Below, one piece after another: positions 1 to 8,384 of a stretch of DNA of 64,000 nucleotides. The stretch is taken from assembly GCA_026003395.1 (NCBI GenBank), contig BPHE01000007.1, forward strand, positions 57,377 to 121,376, written 5' to 3'. Below the pieces are notes generated by a model. That model saw nothing but the letters and a program-made list of their open reading frames with translations. It was not told where the DNA came from and searched no databases. The stretch is from Vicingaceae bacterium. GTDB lineage: Bacteria > Bacteroidota > Bacteroidia > Flavobacteriales_E > Vicingaceae. The translations under genes and the position numbers were made by a program. Numbering within the stretch: the stretch's first letter is position 1; each line of letters opens with the position of its first letter.

Positions 1-108
1 ATGTTCAACGGCATCCATCACCCATCCCTTGGTATGTGGACTTCTTCAGGCAAATTTCAACTTCACCGAAAATTTGATTATCAGGACTACAAAAACAGAA
101 TGTGTTAG
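1..108 (+). other. Possible 3' end of an ORF cut by the left edge
   Basis: The frame beginning at base 1 stays open for 35 codons to a TAG at 106-108. The peptide (rich in His, Trp, Tyr, Phe; ending in NRMC) matches no family I recognise. A 35-codon open frame at a contig edge is weak evidence, so this is only a candidate C-terminal fragment of an upstream plus-strand gene, convergent with the phosphatase that follows. Confidence 0.2.
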
Positions 109-206
109 TTACTATTTTTACAATCTAATCTCATGGTAACCTTTTAAATTAATTTCTGACAAAACCACCTTTGGTGTCTTGTTTATTAATTTCTGTTCTC
201 TGGTTC

Positions 207-1334
207 TTAAAATTTCAGTCCTATCACTAAAACATCATCTGTCTGAAAAGTCGATTGTTTCCAATTGTTAAAGACATAATCAAGATATTTCTGTTGTTCG
301 TCCAACGGCATACCGGCCATTGATTTCAGCAATTCTTTAAACTTGGCCTTGGTAAATTTTTTATCTGACTGCCCGCCAAACTGATCGCAATAACCATCAG
401 AAAAAAGATAAATCGTGTCGCCTTTTTCAATATCTACCGTTTGAGAGTTAAAATTCTTTTCAATCCCATAGTAATAACCCAAAGATAACCGTGATGACTT
501 GTATTCATACAAGTTTCCCTCAATATCCACTTTGACAATAGGACGACCGGCTCCTGCAAAATCCAGCTTAGGGCTTGTTTTGTTTAATTTCAACAACGCC
601 AAATCCATTCCGTCTTTATACACTTTGTTGAAACGCTTCTTGCTCAATGCATAAACAAGCTCATCATCTATTTGCCGTAGAATTTCTACCGGATCTTCAA
701 TACCTCTTCTGACAATCACTTCCCTTAAAATTCCATTGGCCAAAACGGTCATCAATGATCCGGGCACACCATGGCCGGTGCAATCAACCATCGCCACAAA
801 TAGAGATTCTTTGGTTTCGTGTATCCAGTAAAAATCACCACTCAATATATCTTTTGGTTTAAAATAAATAAAGTATTCCTGAAAATATTTCTCAAACAGA
901 TCGTTATCCGGCAATATGGCCGTTTGTAGTTCTTTTGCGTATTCGATGCTTTCAATAATTTCCCTTTGCCTTTCTTCCAACGATTTTTGCAACCTTACAA
1001 GATCTGTAATGTCTTGACCAAAAGCTATTAATTTATCCCCATTGGTTTTTAAAACTTTCCAACGAATGATATATTCCTTATTGCCATAATTCTTTATATT
1101 AGTTTCAAATGCAAACGATTTGGCCATTTCGTTAGTATTGATCATTTGATAGGCCCTCCGTATAACACTAATTTTTTTCTTATTTTCTTTCAAAACGACA
1201 TCAATCAAACCCGGTTCGTCCAATCCAAAATTTATCTTTGCCGTTTTGTTGACAAATTCTATTTCGCCGTATTTATCGAATAATATTACGGGTTGGTCAA
1301 TAAAATCAAGTATGGTTAAATCAAAAAGATTCAT
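207..1334 (-). CDS. PAS domain-containing PP2C-type (SpoIIE/RsbU-like) protein phosphatase
   Basis: This 375-residue cytosolic protein has an N-terminal PAS sensor domain (about residues 8-115), a short coiled linker with the motif SIEYAKELQTAILP, and a C-terminal SpoIIE/RsbU-type Ser/Thr phosphatase domain (about 145-375). The metal-binding motifs of that family are visible as SGDFYW, VDCTGHGVPG and LFSDGYCDQFGG. Such enzymes dephosphorylate anti-sigma-antagonist-type partners or act in signalling. Linker plus phosphatase is a common Bacteroidota architecture, often attached to TPR or PAS sensors. There is no membrane segment, so the signal should be cytoplasmic. It stands alone, downstream of a tRNA on the same strand. 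The partner and the PAS ligand cannot be told from sequence. Confidence 0.85.
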   Translation of the reverse strand: MNLFDLTILDFIDQPVILFDKYGEIEFVNKTAKINFGLDEPGLIDVVLKENKKKISVIRRAYQMINTNEMAKSFAFETNIKNYGNKEYIIRWKVLKTNGDKLIAFGQDITDLVRLQKSLEERQREIIESIEYAKELQTAILPDNDLFEKYFQEYFIYFKPKDILSGDFYWIHETKESLFVAMVDCTGHGVPGSLMTVLANGILREVIVRRGIEDPVEILRQIDDELVYALSKKRFNKVYKDGMDLALLKLNKTSPKLDFAGAGRPIVKVDIEGNLYEYKSSRLSLGYYYGIEKNFNSQTVDIEKGDTIYLFSDGYCDQFGGQSDKKFTKAKFKELLKSMAGMPLDEQQKYLDYVFNNWKQSTFQTDDVLVIGLKF

Positions 1335-1394
1335 AAATTCAAAATTTTGAAAAAAGGAAAAAATTAAATAGAAAATTCCGGAAAAGATTCCACT

Positions 1395-1443
1395 ATGCCC
1401 AATAGATGGGCATCATAGAACAGAAATGCATCGATTGATGCCA
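1395..1443. repeat. Cluster of overlapping inverted repeats between tRNA and phosphatase gene
   Basis: ATGCCCA (1395-1401) pairs with TGGGCAT (1407-1413). GCATC (1428-1432) pairs with GATGC (1437-1441). GGCATCA (1409-1415) can pair with TGATGCC (1436-1442), which competes with both. No T-run follows on either strand, so it is not an obvious terminator. It lies in the 154-base spacer upstream of the minus-strand phosphatase gene and could be a leader structure or a protein-binding site. Confidence 0.35.
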
Positions 1444-1488
1444 CAAACAGGGACAGTATGTTTGCCTTAAAATCATCTTTTTACCTTG

Positions 1489-1562
1489 TGGGCCCTGCTG
1501 GGCTCGAACCAGCGACCCTCTGATTATGAGTCAGATGCTCTAACCGACTGAGCTAAGGGCCC
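1489..1562 (-). tRNA. tRNA with CAU anticodon (elongator Met, or Ile2 if lysidine-modified)
   Basis: A full 74-base cloverleaf reads on the minus strand. The acceptor stem is GGGCCCT/AGGGCCC, the D-arm GCTC/GAGC, the anticodon stem TCTGA/TCAGA with loop CTCATAA (anticodon CAT), and the T-arm GCTGG/CCAGC with loop TTCGAGC. The 3' CCA is not encoded, so the CCA-adding enzyme encoded at 30701 would be needed. The CAU anticodon alone does not separate elongator tRNA-Met from the tRNA-Ile that TilS modifies, and I cannot decide with certainty. The ATCTGACTCATAATCAGAGG arm is typical of Bacteroidota elongator Met. Confidence 0.95.
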
Positions 1563-1601
1563 TATTTTTTTCAGGGAGTGCAATATTACTAATTTCGTAG
1601 T

Positions 1602-1609
1602 TAACTTTG
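1602..1609 (+). promoter_or_regulatory. -7 promoter element of the Crp/Fnr regulator gene
   Basis: TAACTTTG matches the Bacteroidota -7 consensus TAnnTTTG. A transcript would start near 1615, which rules out the upstream TTG codon at 1607 as the gene start and supports ATG at 1646. No clear -33 TTTG is seen at the expected distance. Confidence 0.45.
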
Positions 1610-1645
1610 ATAAAAAATTTCAATTTTAAATTTACTCATTGCGAT

Positions 1646-2251
1646 ATGAAAGATTTTATGAATGCAGATTTTATTGAAAAAGCCAAACAATACGGCATAA
1701 GAAAAAAATTTAAAGCCGGGGAAGTTGTTTTGGACCAGGATAGTTATATACGTTCCTTACCGGTTGTATCAGATGGTATCTTGAAAATAGTAAAAATATC
1801 GGACGACGGTCTGAATGAAATAACCATCTATCATCTGGAAAAGGGTGACAGCTGTATTATGTCGTTTTTAAGCGGCCTCTACAACGAAAAAAGCAAATTT
1901 AAAATCATAGCCCTCGAGGATAGTGAAATTATTATGATTCCCATTGAAAAGTGGAGCTTCTTTTTGAGGGAAGACCCTTCATTTTTGCAATTTATTTTTC
2001 AAAATTATCACGACCGTTTTAACCAATTGGTTGAAACCATTGATGCAATAGCATTTAAAAAAATGGATGAACGCCTTTTATATTGGTTAAGAAAAAAATC
2101 GGCCATTTATCAAAACAATATCATTCCCATCACACACGAAGAATTGTCAAAAGAATTAAATACCTCGAGGGTGGTGGTATCGCGACTCTTGAAAAAACTC
2201 GAACAAGATGGGGTGTTGTTATTAAAAAGAAATGAAATTGTTCTTTTGTAA
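1646..2251 (+). CDS. Crp/Fnr-family transcriptional regulator
   Basis: The 201-residue protein has an N-terminal cyclic-nucleotide-binding-like beta-roll (about 15-125) and a C-terminal winged helix-turn-helix whose recognition helix lies in ELNTSRVVVSRLLKKLEQDG. There is no Fnr-type N-terminal cysteine cluster, so iron-sulfur oxygen sensing is unlikely. The start at 1646 is preferred because an in-frame TTG at 1607 lies inside a promoter-like element. It precedes an exporter gene (51-base gap) and a persulfide dioxygenase. Both genes carry a 20-base palindrome of Crp/Fnr operator type, one of which overlaps this gene's stop codon. The inferred role is a local activator of sulfide/persulfide detoxification. 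The ligand or redox signal is unknown. Confidence 0.85.
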   Translation: MKDFMNADFIEKAKQYGIRKKFKAGEVVLDQDSYIRSLPVVSDGILKIVKISDDGLNEITIYHLEKGDSCIMSFLSGLYNEKSKFKIIALEDSEIIMIPIEKWSFFLREDPSFLQFIFQNYHDRFNQLVETIDAIAFKKMDERLLYWLRKKSAIYQNNIIPITHEELSKELNTSRVVVSRLLKKLEQDGVLLLKRNEIVLL

Positions 2252-2264
2252 CTTTCATTACAAA
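2245..2264 (+). promoter_or_regulatory. Crp/Fnr-type operator upstream of the TauE-type exporter gene
   Basis: The inverted repeat TTTGTAACTTTCATTACAAA has 7-base arms TTTGTAA/TTACAAA and overlaps the stop codon of the regulator gene. It is nearly identical to the palindrome at 3127-3146. Its centre lies 36.5 bases before the final G of a TTTTTTTG element (2284-2291), the same offset as at the second site. This fits activation from about -41.5 (class II). The exporter start codon follows at 2303, giving a very short leader. Confidence 0.7.
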
Positions 2265-2302
2265 GTTTTCATGACAAATAGTGTTTTTTTGCAAAAACAG
2301 TT

Positions 2303-3112
2303 ATGGAATTAGCCGGTTATATAGCTTCTTTGCTCATAGGAATCTCTCTTGGCATTATTGGAAGCGGAGGAAGCATTCTTACCGTTCCTGTTTTGGTGTA
2401 TCTATTTAATGTTGACCCAGTGTTGGCAACTGCTTATTCTTTGTTTATTGTTGGATCAACAGCGCTTGCCGGTTTTTTCACCTATTTAAAAAGCAAATTA
2501 TTTGACTTTAAAGTGGCTCTTTTCTTCGGGCTTCCATCGTTGGTTGCCGTTTTTCTGACAAGAAAATACATAATTCCGGCCATACCCGACGTAATTTTTG
2601 AAACATCATCGGGTTTTCAACTTACCAAAGGATCTTTGTTGCTTTTCATTTTTGCCATTTTGATGGTACTTTCTTCCTACAAAATGATCCGGTCAAAAAA
2701 CGAACAAAACCCCGATCCGGAGCTTTCTAATGAGAAAAAAAGCAAGTATTATTATTGGTTTGTCTTGGCCGAAGGTTTAGTGGTAGGAACACTGACCGGT
2801 ATGGTTGGTGCCGGTGGTGGTTTTTTAATCATTCCTGCCCTTGTATTGATTACAAAACTGCCGATGAAAAAAGCCGTTGGGACCTCTTTGCTGATCATTG
2901 CCATAAAATCACTGACAGGACTGCTTGGCGAACCCAATCTTTTAGCGTTTGATTGGGTGTTTTTGTTGAGTGTTACAGCTATTGCCATTGCAGGAATTTT
3001 AATAGGCAAAGCTCTGGCCAATAAAATTCCTTCCAAGCATCTCAAACCGGCTTTTGGTTGGTTTGTGTTGATTCTGGGATTGCTTATGATTGCCAAAGAG
3101 GCCTTTTTTTGA
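2303..3112 (+). CDS. Sulfite exporter TauE/SafE family membrane protein
   Basis: This is a 269-residue polytopic inner-membrane protein with about eight hydrophobic segments. It has the two-fold repeated glycine-rich motifs typical of the family (GIIGSGGSILTVPVLVYLF near residue 18 and GMVGAGGGFLIIPALVLITK near 170). TauE/SafE proteins export sulfite, sulfoacetate or other small sulfur/carboxylate anions. Its position between a Crp/Fnr regulator and a persulfide dioxygenase-rhodanese suggests removal of sulfite or thiosulfate made by persulfide oxidation. A charged cytoplasmic loop near residues 130-150 divides the two halves. The substrate is inferred from context only. Confidence 0.85.
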   Translation: MELAGYIASLLIGISLGIIGSGGSILTVPVLVYLFNVDPVLATAYSLFIVGSTALAGFFTYLKSKLFDFKVALFFGLPSLVAVFLTRKYIIPAIPDVIFETSSGFQLTKGSLLLFIFAILMVLSSYKMIRSKNEQNPDPELSNEKKSKYYYWFVLAEGLVVGTLTGMVGAGGGFLIIPALVLITKLPMKKAVGTSLLIIAIKSLTGLLGEPNLLAFDWVFLLSVTAIAIAGILIGKALANKIPSKHLKPAFGWFVLILGLLMIAKEAFF

Positions 3113-3126
3113 TTTTTTATGAATTC

Positions 3127-3146
3127 TTTGTAACCGTAGTTACAAA
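3127..3146 (+). promoter_or_regulatory. Crp/Fnr-type operator upstream of persulfide dioxygenase gene
   Basis: TTTGTAACCGTAGTTACAAA is a perfect 8-base inverted repeat (TTTGTAAC/GTTACAAA) with a 4-base centre. Together with 2245-2264 it defines TTTGTAAC-N4-RTTACAAA. The centre is 36.5 bases upstream of the last G of the -7 element at 3166-3173, placing it near -42 of the predicted start, the class II activator position. Confidence 0.75.
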
Positions 3147-3165
3147 TTATTGTTTAATCTATTCC

Positions 3166-3173
3166 TATCTTTG
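3166..3173 (+). promoter_or_regulatory. -7 promoter element of persulfide dioxygenase gene
   Basis: TATCTTTG fits TAnnTTTG. No TTTG -33 box stands at the usual 19-base distance. The operator occupies that area, as expected for an activator-dependent promoter. The predicted start near 3179 leaves a leader of about 20 bases. Confidence 0.55.
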
Positions 3174-3199
3174 CTATAAACATTAAAAAAATTAAAACT

Positions 3200-4603
3200 A
3201 TGAAAATCGAACAAATTTGGACGGGTTGCCTGGCTCAAGGAGCATATTATATTGTTTCAGGCAACGAAGCTGCCATCATTGATCCGCTTCGCGAAACCAA
3301 ACCGTATCTAGAAAGATTAGAAAAAGACAATGTAAAACTTAAGTACATTTTCGAAACTCATTTTCACGCCGATTTTGTAAGCGGTCATTTGGACCTTAGC
3401 AAAAAAACCGGTGCACCCATTGTTTATGGACCCGGAGCCGCCTGTGAGTTTGATTGTATTAAAGCACAGGATGGCCAAATTTTTGAAATCGGACAAGTGA
3501 AAATCAAAGTAATTCACACTCCGGGGCACACTCCCGAAAGTGTTTGTTATTTGTTGATCGACGAAAACGGTAAAGAAAAAGCTTTGTTTACCGGCGACAC
3601 TTTGTTTTTGGGTGACGTGGGCCGCCCCGATCTGGCACAAGGCGTAACACAACGTTCTAAAGAAGAACTGGCCGGGTGGCTATATGACAGCATTTACAAC
3701 AAAATTTTACCCTTGCCCGACGATATTATCATTTATCCTGCCCATGGAGCCGGATCGGCTTGCGGCAAAAACATGATGAGTATAACCTACGACACTCTGG
3801 GCAATCAGAAAAAAGTAAATTATGCCCTCAACCAGCCAAGCAAAGAGGCCTTTATTGAAGCCGTATTGGATGGTCTGCCCGAGCCTCCCGGATATTTTAA
3901 ATATAACGTTGAAATGAACAAAAAAGGCTACTCAAGTGTTGATGAAGTGATAAATCAAGGTATGCGTAAATTGAGTGTGGAAGAATTTGAAACCGTGGCC
4001 GAAAGTGTCAGACCGGTAATTTTGGACACCAGAAAAGCTGAAGATTTTGCCAAAGGATTTATTCCAAATTCGATAAATATCGGACTCAATGGTGATTTTG
4101 CCCCCTGGGTGGGAACTTTGATTGTGGATGTAAAACATCCTATCTTGCTTGTTACCGAACCGGGCAAAGAAGAAGAATCGGTTGTGCGCTTAAGCCGCGT
4201 AGGTTTTGACAACGTGCTCGGACATCTCGATGGCGGGTTTGAAGCTTGGAAAAAAGCAGGCAAAGAAATTGACAAAGTCAACCGTATAACGGCTCAACAA
4301 TTTGCCCAAGAATTCAAACCCGGAGAATCGATTGTTTATGACGTGAGAAAACCCTCAGAATACCGTTTAGGTCATGTAGAAGGCGCCGAAAACAAACCTT
4401 TGGCCGAAATCAACGAATGGATCAGAGATATCAACCCCGAAAAACATTTTTACCTTCATTGTGCCGGTGGCTACAGAAGCATGATTGCTGCAAGCATCTT
4501 ATTGTCGAGGGGTTACCGCAATTTCTCCGAGATTGAAGGAGGTTTTAAGGCCATCTCTGAAACCAAAGTGCCCATTACAACCAAATCCGGCACTACCGCT
4601 TAA
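3200..4603 (+). CDS. MBL-fold persulfide dioxygenase fused to two rhodanese domains
   Basis: The 467-residue cytosolic protein starts with a metallo-beta-lactamase fold of the ETHE1/Blh type (about 1-235). Metal-site motifs are THFHADFVSGH (His54, His56, Asp58), HTPGHTPES and FTGDTLFLGDVGRPDLA. Position 59 is Phe where two-metal MBL hydrolases carry His, which fits the single-iron site of persulfide dioxygenases. Two rhodanese domains follow. The first (about 265-355) has no catalytic Cys in its loop (VTEPGKEEES). The second (about 365-460) has an active-site loop HCAGGYRS. Known family reaction: glutathione or other low-molecular-weight persulfide plus O2 gives sulfite, and rhodanese can transfer sulfane sulfur to make thiosulfate. 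It is the last gene of the sulfur module and is followed by a strong terminator. Confidence 0.88.
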   Translation: MKIEQIWTGCLAQGAYYIVSGNEAAIIDPLRETKPYLERLEKDNVKLKYIFETHFHADFVSGHLDLSKKTGAPIVYGPGAACEFDCIKAQDGQIFEIGQVKIKVIHTPGHTPESVCYLLIDENGKEKALFTGDTLFLGDVGRPDLAQGVTQRSKEELAGWLYDSIYNKILPLPDDIIIYPAHGAGSACGKNMMSITYDTLGNQKKVNYALNQPSKEAFIEAVLDGLPEPPGYFKYNVEMNKKGYSSVDEVINQGMRKLSVEEFETVAESVRPVILDTRKAEDFAKGFIPNSINIGLNGDFAPWVGTLIVDVKHPILLVTEPGKEEESVVRLSRVGFDNVLGHLDGGFEAWKKAGKEIDKVNRITAQQFAQEFKPGESIVYDVRKPSEYRLGHVEGAENKPLAEINEWIRDINPEKHFYLHCAGGYRSMIAASILLSRGYRNFSEIEGGFKAISETKVPITTKSGTTA

Positions 4604-4640
4604 TAAATAGACAAATTTCTTTTTCAAACATCAAGAAAAA

Positions 4641-4668
4641 ACCCGGATAAATATCCGGGTTTTTTTTG
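4641..4668 (+). terminator. Rho-independent terminator after persulfide dioxygenase gene
   Basis: The stem ACCCGGAT/ATCCGGGT with a four-base loop is followed directly by eight T residues, a textbook intrinsic terminator that ends the sulfur module before asnS. Confidence 0.9.
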
Positions 4669-4685
4669 GTTTAATCATTGCCAAG

Positions 4686-6098
4686 ATGTTTTTCCTTTTC
4701 ATTGAACCAAAAAAACAGGAAGTAGAGATATGTGGTTGGGTGCGTACTTTTCGCAACAACCAATTCATTTCTCTTTACGATGGTACTTGTCCGGCGCATT
4801 TCCAGATAGTGATCGACTTTCAAAAATATCCCGAAGACATTTTGAAAAAAATTACTACCGGAACTTCTTTGCACATCAAAGGAAATCTGGTACCCTCCCT
4901 TGGCAAAGGGCAAAAATCGGAGATTCAGGCCTCACAAATAGAAATTTTGGGCGAATGCCCGGCAGATGAATATCCTTTGCAACCAAAAAAACACAGTTTG
5001 GAGTTTCTTCGCGAAATTGCCCATCTTCGATTGCGAACCCAAACATTTGGTTCTGTTTTTCGTATCAGAAGTTTTCTGGCTCAAGCCATTCATCAATTTT
5101 TTGGAGAAAAAGGATTTTTTTATTTTCATTCACCCATCATCACCGCTGCCGATTGCGAAGGAGCAGGCGAAATGTTTCGTGTCACCACATTGAATCTTTA
5201 TGAACTTCCAAAAACTGAAAACGGAGAAATTGACTTCCGTGAAGATTTTTTCGGAAAAGAAGTGATGCTTACTGTTTCTGGTCAACTTGAAGCCGAATTG
5301 GCCGCTACGGCACTTTCTAAAGTTTATACGTTTGGTCCTACTTTTCGTGCCGAAAACTCCAACACAACCCGTCATCTTGCAGAGTTTTGGATGATTGAGC
5401 CCGAAATGGCATTTGCCGGTCTTCAAGAAAACATGGATTTGGCAGAAGAAATGTTGAAATATCTCATAGCGCGTCTATTGAAAGAATGTTCCGATGATTT
5501 GGAATTTTTGGAAAAACGACAACTCGACGAAGAAAAACAAAAACCACAAAAAGACCGCCTCAACATGCCATTAAGGGAAAAACTTCATTTCTGCCTGGAA
5601 CATTCATTCGAAAGAATCACCTACACCGAAGCCATCGATATTTTATTGAATTCCAATTACCACAAAAAGAAAAAATTTGTTTTTCCGGTTGCCTGGGGCA
5701 TGGACTTACAATCCGAACACGAACGCTATTTAGTGGAAAAGCATTTCAACAAACCGGTCATCATTACCGATTATCCCAAAGACATCAAGGCCTTTTACAT
5801 GCGGCTCAACGATGACCAAAAAACCGTAAGGGCTATGGATGTATTGTTTCCCGGAATCGGCGAAATCATTGGTGGTTCGCAACGCGAAGAAAGATACGAT
5901 ATTCTGGTCAAACGCATGCGCGAAATGAACGTTTCCGAAAAAGAAATGTATTGGTATCTCGACATACGCAAGTTTGGTTCGGTGCCACATGCCGGTTTTG
6001 GTCTTGGTTTTGAAAGAATGGTGCAATTTGTCACAGGCATGGGCAATATACGGGATGTGATTCCATTTCCAAGAACACCCAAAAATTGTGAGTTTTAA
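4686..6098 (+). CDS. asnS: Asparaginyl-tRNA synthetase
   Basis: This class IIb synthetase of 470 residues charges tRNA-Asn with asparagine. An N-terminal OB-fold anticodon-binding domain ([20 protein letters not shown], about residues 13-105) is followed by the class II core. The core has motif 2 ([20 protein letters not shown]) and motif 3 ([20 protein letters not shown]) near the C-terminus. The asparagine-type ending [11 protein letters not shown] separates it from AspRS and LysRS. The start is slightly short at the N-terminus relative to many homologues, but the OB-fold is complete. It precedes rpoN by about 100 bases, a gene pair often kept in Bacteroidota. Confidence 0.95.
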   Translation: MFFLFIEPKKQEVEICGWVRTFRNNQFISLYDGTCPAHFQIVIDFQKYPEDILKKITTGTSLHIKGNLVPSLGKGQKSEIQASQIEILGECPADEYPLQPKKHSLEFLREIAHLRLRTQTFGSVFRIRSFLAQAIHQFFGEKGFFYFHSPIITAADCEGAGEMFRVTTLNLYELPKTENGEIDFREDFFGKEVMLTVSGQLEAELAATALSKVYTFGPTFRAENSNTTRHLAEFWMIEPEMAFAGLQENMDLAEEMLKYLIARLLKECSDDLEFLEKRQLDEEKQKPQKDRLNMPLREKLHFCLEHSFERITYTEAIDILLNSNYHKKKKFVFPVAWGMDLQSEHERYLVEKHFNKPVIITDYPKDIKAFYMRLNDDQKTVRAMDVLFPGIGEIIGGSQREERYDILVKRMREMNVSEKEMYWYLDIRKFGSVPHAGFGLGFERMVQFVTGMGNIRDVIPFPRTPKNCEF

Positions 6099-6200
6099 TA
6101 TTTTGGATAAAAAAATCATAAATTCTCTTTCTTTACTCTTGTTACACAAAATTTTTTTTAATTATTTTACGGAAATTATAACCCCTATTTGATTATTGCT

Positions 6201-7649
6201 ATGGCTCGACAAAAATTATCGCTCCAGCAAAAAATGTTGCAAAAACTTTCGCCGCAACAAATACAATTGATGAAGTTAATCCAACTTCCTACGATGGAAT
6301 TGGAACAACGCATAAAAGAAGAATTGGAAGTTAACCCTGCACTCGACGAAGGTAAAGATGAAGATGAAATCGAACCGATGGAAGAAACACCAAACGAAGA
6401 CCAAGAAGTAAAAGAATCGTTGGAAGAATTTGATTATGACGAATACATGGACGACGAATACCCCGAATACAAACTCTACCAACCTAAATCAAATGAAGAA
6501 GAAAAACAATTACCGATACGCTCTGAAACTTCATTCCGCGAACAATTAGAAACACAGGCGCGCTTAGCCATTATCGGAGAAAAAAACCAATTGCTTGCCA
6601 GGCAAATCATTGGTTCTCTCGACGATGACGGATATTTGCGACGCGATTTAAAAGCCATTGCCAACGATTTGGCTTTTACGCAAAATATCATGACCACCCC
6701 CGAAGAATTGGAAAAAATTTTAAAAATTATCCAACAACTTGACCCACCCGGCATTGCCGCCCGAAATTTACAAGAATGTTTAATTCTCCAATTGAAGAGA
6801 AAAGATTTGTCAAAACCTTCGGTGAAATTGGCTCTCGAAATTTTGCAAAACCATTTTGAAGAATTTACCAAAAAACACTATGAAAAAATCTTGCAACAAC
6901 TCGACATTGACGAATCACAACTCAAAGATGCCATAAAAGAAATACTAAAATTAAATCCCAAACCGGGAATGGATATCAACGAAAGCGACCGCACCAACCA
7001 ACAAATTATCCCCGACTTTAGCATCATGGTCGACGACGACAAACTTGAAGTTACCTTAAATTCAAGAAACCTTCCGGACTTAAAAATTAGCAAAGCTTAC
7101 AAAGAAATGCTCGAAAAGTATATGCACAGCCAAAACAAGTCGCGGAGCGACAAAGATGCACTTATGTTCATAAAACAAAAAATCGATTCCGCCAAATGGT
7201 TTATCGATGCTCTGCATCAACGATACCATACATTGTTGAGCGTAATGGAAACCATCGCAGAATATCAAAAAGAGTATTTCCTTACCGGTGATGAAACCAA
7301 ATTAAAACCAATGATTTTAAAAGATATTGCAGACATTACAGGATTGGACATTTCCACTATTTCAAGAGTTGCAAATAGCAAATATGTGCAAACACCTTAT
7401 GGCACCTTTTTGTTAAAATCGTTGTTTTCCGAATCTCTCACTACCGAAAGCGGTGAAGAAGTTTCGACAAGTGCCATCAAAAGTATTTTGCAAGAACTCA
7501 TCGATAACGAAGACAAGCGTAATCCTTTAACCGATGAAGAGATTACTCAAAAATTAAAAGAAAAAGGATACAACATTGCCCGTCGCACGGTGGCCAAATA
7601 CCGTGAACAATTAGGCATACCTGTTGCCCGCCTTAGAAAAGAACTTTGA
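6201..7649 (+). CDS. rpoN: RNA polymerase sigma-54 factor
   Basis: This is sigma-54 of 482 residues from the ATG at 6201 (an upstream in-frame TTG at 6189 is unlikely). Region I is Gln/Leu rich (KLSLQQKMLQKLSPQQIQLMKLIQLP) and contacts the AAA+ activators. An acidic region II follows (about 45-100), then the core-binding domain, the HTH, and the diagnostic RpoN box ARRTVAKYREQLGIP, which reads the -24 promoter element. Sigma-54 needs enhancer-binding proteins, and none is encoded in this window. The next gene starts two bases after the stop, indicating co-transcription. Confidence 0.97.
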   Translation: MARQKLSLQQKMLQKLSPQQIQLMKLIQLPTMELEQRIKEELEVNPALDEGKDEDEIEPMEETPNEDQEVKESLEEFDYDEYMDDEYPEYKLYQPKSNEEEKQLPIRSETSFREQLETQARLAIIGEKNQLLARQIIGSLDDDGYLRRDLKAIANDLAFTQNIMTTPEELEKILKIIQQLDPPGIAARNLQECLILQLKRKDLSKPSVKLALEILQNHFEEFTKKHYEKILQQLDIDESQLKDAIKEILKLNPKPGMDINESDRTNQQIIPDFSIMVDDDKLEVTLNSRNLPDLKISKAYKEMLEKYMHSQNKSRSDKDALMFIKQKIDSAKWFIDALHQRYHTLLSVMETIAEYQKEYFLTGDETKLKPMILKDIADITGLDISTISRVANSKYVQTPYGTFLLKSLFSESLTTESGEEVSTSAIKSILQELIDNEDKRNPLTDEEITQKLKEKGYNIARRTVAKYREQLGIPVARLRKEL

Positions 7650-7651
7650 TA

Positions 7652-8263
7652 ATGAATAAACTACTTGATTTTTTTTCCGTCATTATTTCATTTATTTTTC
7701 ACCCTATCTGGCTGCCTTTCATAGGATTATGGATTTTTTTCCATTCAGGCACTTTTTTGCAATATATTTACGACAATGAAGTCAAAAACATTATCTATCT
7801 CATGGTCATCGTCAATACGGCCATTTTCCCTATTCTGCTGACTTTTTATTTATATTACCGCAATTTCATTTCGGATATTTTTTTAAATGAAAGAAAAGAA
7901 CGCATCTATGCGTATTTAGGCACTCTGCTGTTTTATTTTATTACACTTTTTTTCTTGCTTAAACTCAACATTCCCCTGATTATTACAAGATTCATATTAG
8001 GTTCATCCATTGTTGTGATTATTTGTTTTATCATCAATTTTCGATACAAAATATCTGCCCATATGGCCGGATGGGGCGGCCTTACCGCTGCAATCTATTT
8101 GTTGGCTACAAAATTAAATGCCCCTGTGGAAAATTGGTTTATCTTTTCTGTCATTGCCGGAAGTTTGGTAGGTTGGGCACGCATATGGAATGAAAACCAT
8201 AACATTTTTGAAATTCTAAGCGGTTATTTCGTTGGTTTGGCCGGAATTTTTCTTGTGTTTTAA
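7652..8263 (+). CDS. Polytopic membrane protein, PAP2-like C-terminus
   Basis: The 203-residue protein has about six transmembrane segments. The C-terminal part, with a GSLVGWARIWNENHNIFEILSGYFVG segment interrupted by short loops, recalls the end of PAP2-superfamily lipid phosphatases (His followed by an acidic residue and a Gly-rich helix). The N-terminal catalytic KxxxxxxRP and PSGH motifs are not evident, so phosphatase activity is doubtful. ATG at 7652 follows the rpoN stop by two bases, so the two are co-transcribed. I give no specific function. It may be a degenerate PAP2-fold protein conserved beside rpoN. Confidence 0.6.
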   Translation: MNKLLDFFSVIISFIFHPIWLPFIGLWIFFHSGTFLQYIYDNEVKNIIYLMVIVNTAIFPILLTFYLYYRNFISDIFLNERKERIYAYLGTLLFYFITLFFLLKLNIPLIITRFILGSSIVVIICFIINFRYKISAHMAGWGGLTAAIYLLATKLNAPVENWFIFSVIAGSLVGWARIWNENHNIFEILSGYFVGLAGIFLVF

Positions 8264-8384
8264 TTTCCTTGATTATCAATGTTTTAATTTGAAATAATAA
8301 ATTTTCTTTTACTTTTTGTCAGGAAAAACTACTTTTACATACTATATATCGAAACCTTAAAACAAATAACTATGAAAAACAAAT

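Noticed and set aside
1575..1612. Possible autoregulatory operator before the Crp/Fnr gene (TTACTAATTTCGTAGTTAA)
   Set aside because: Only weak symmetry and little match to TTTGTAAC-N4-RTTACAAA. It does not lie at the -41.5 distance from the -7 element.
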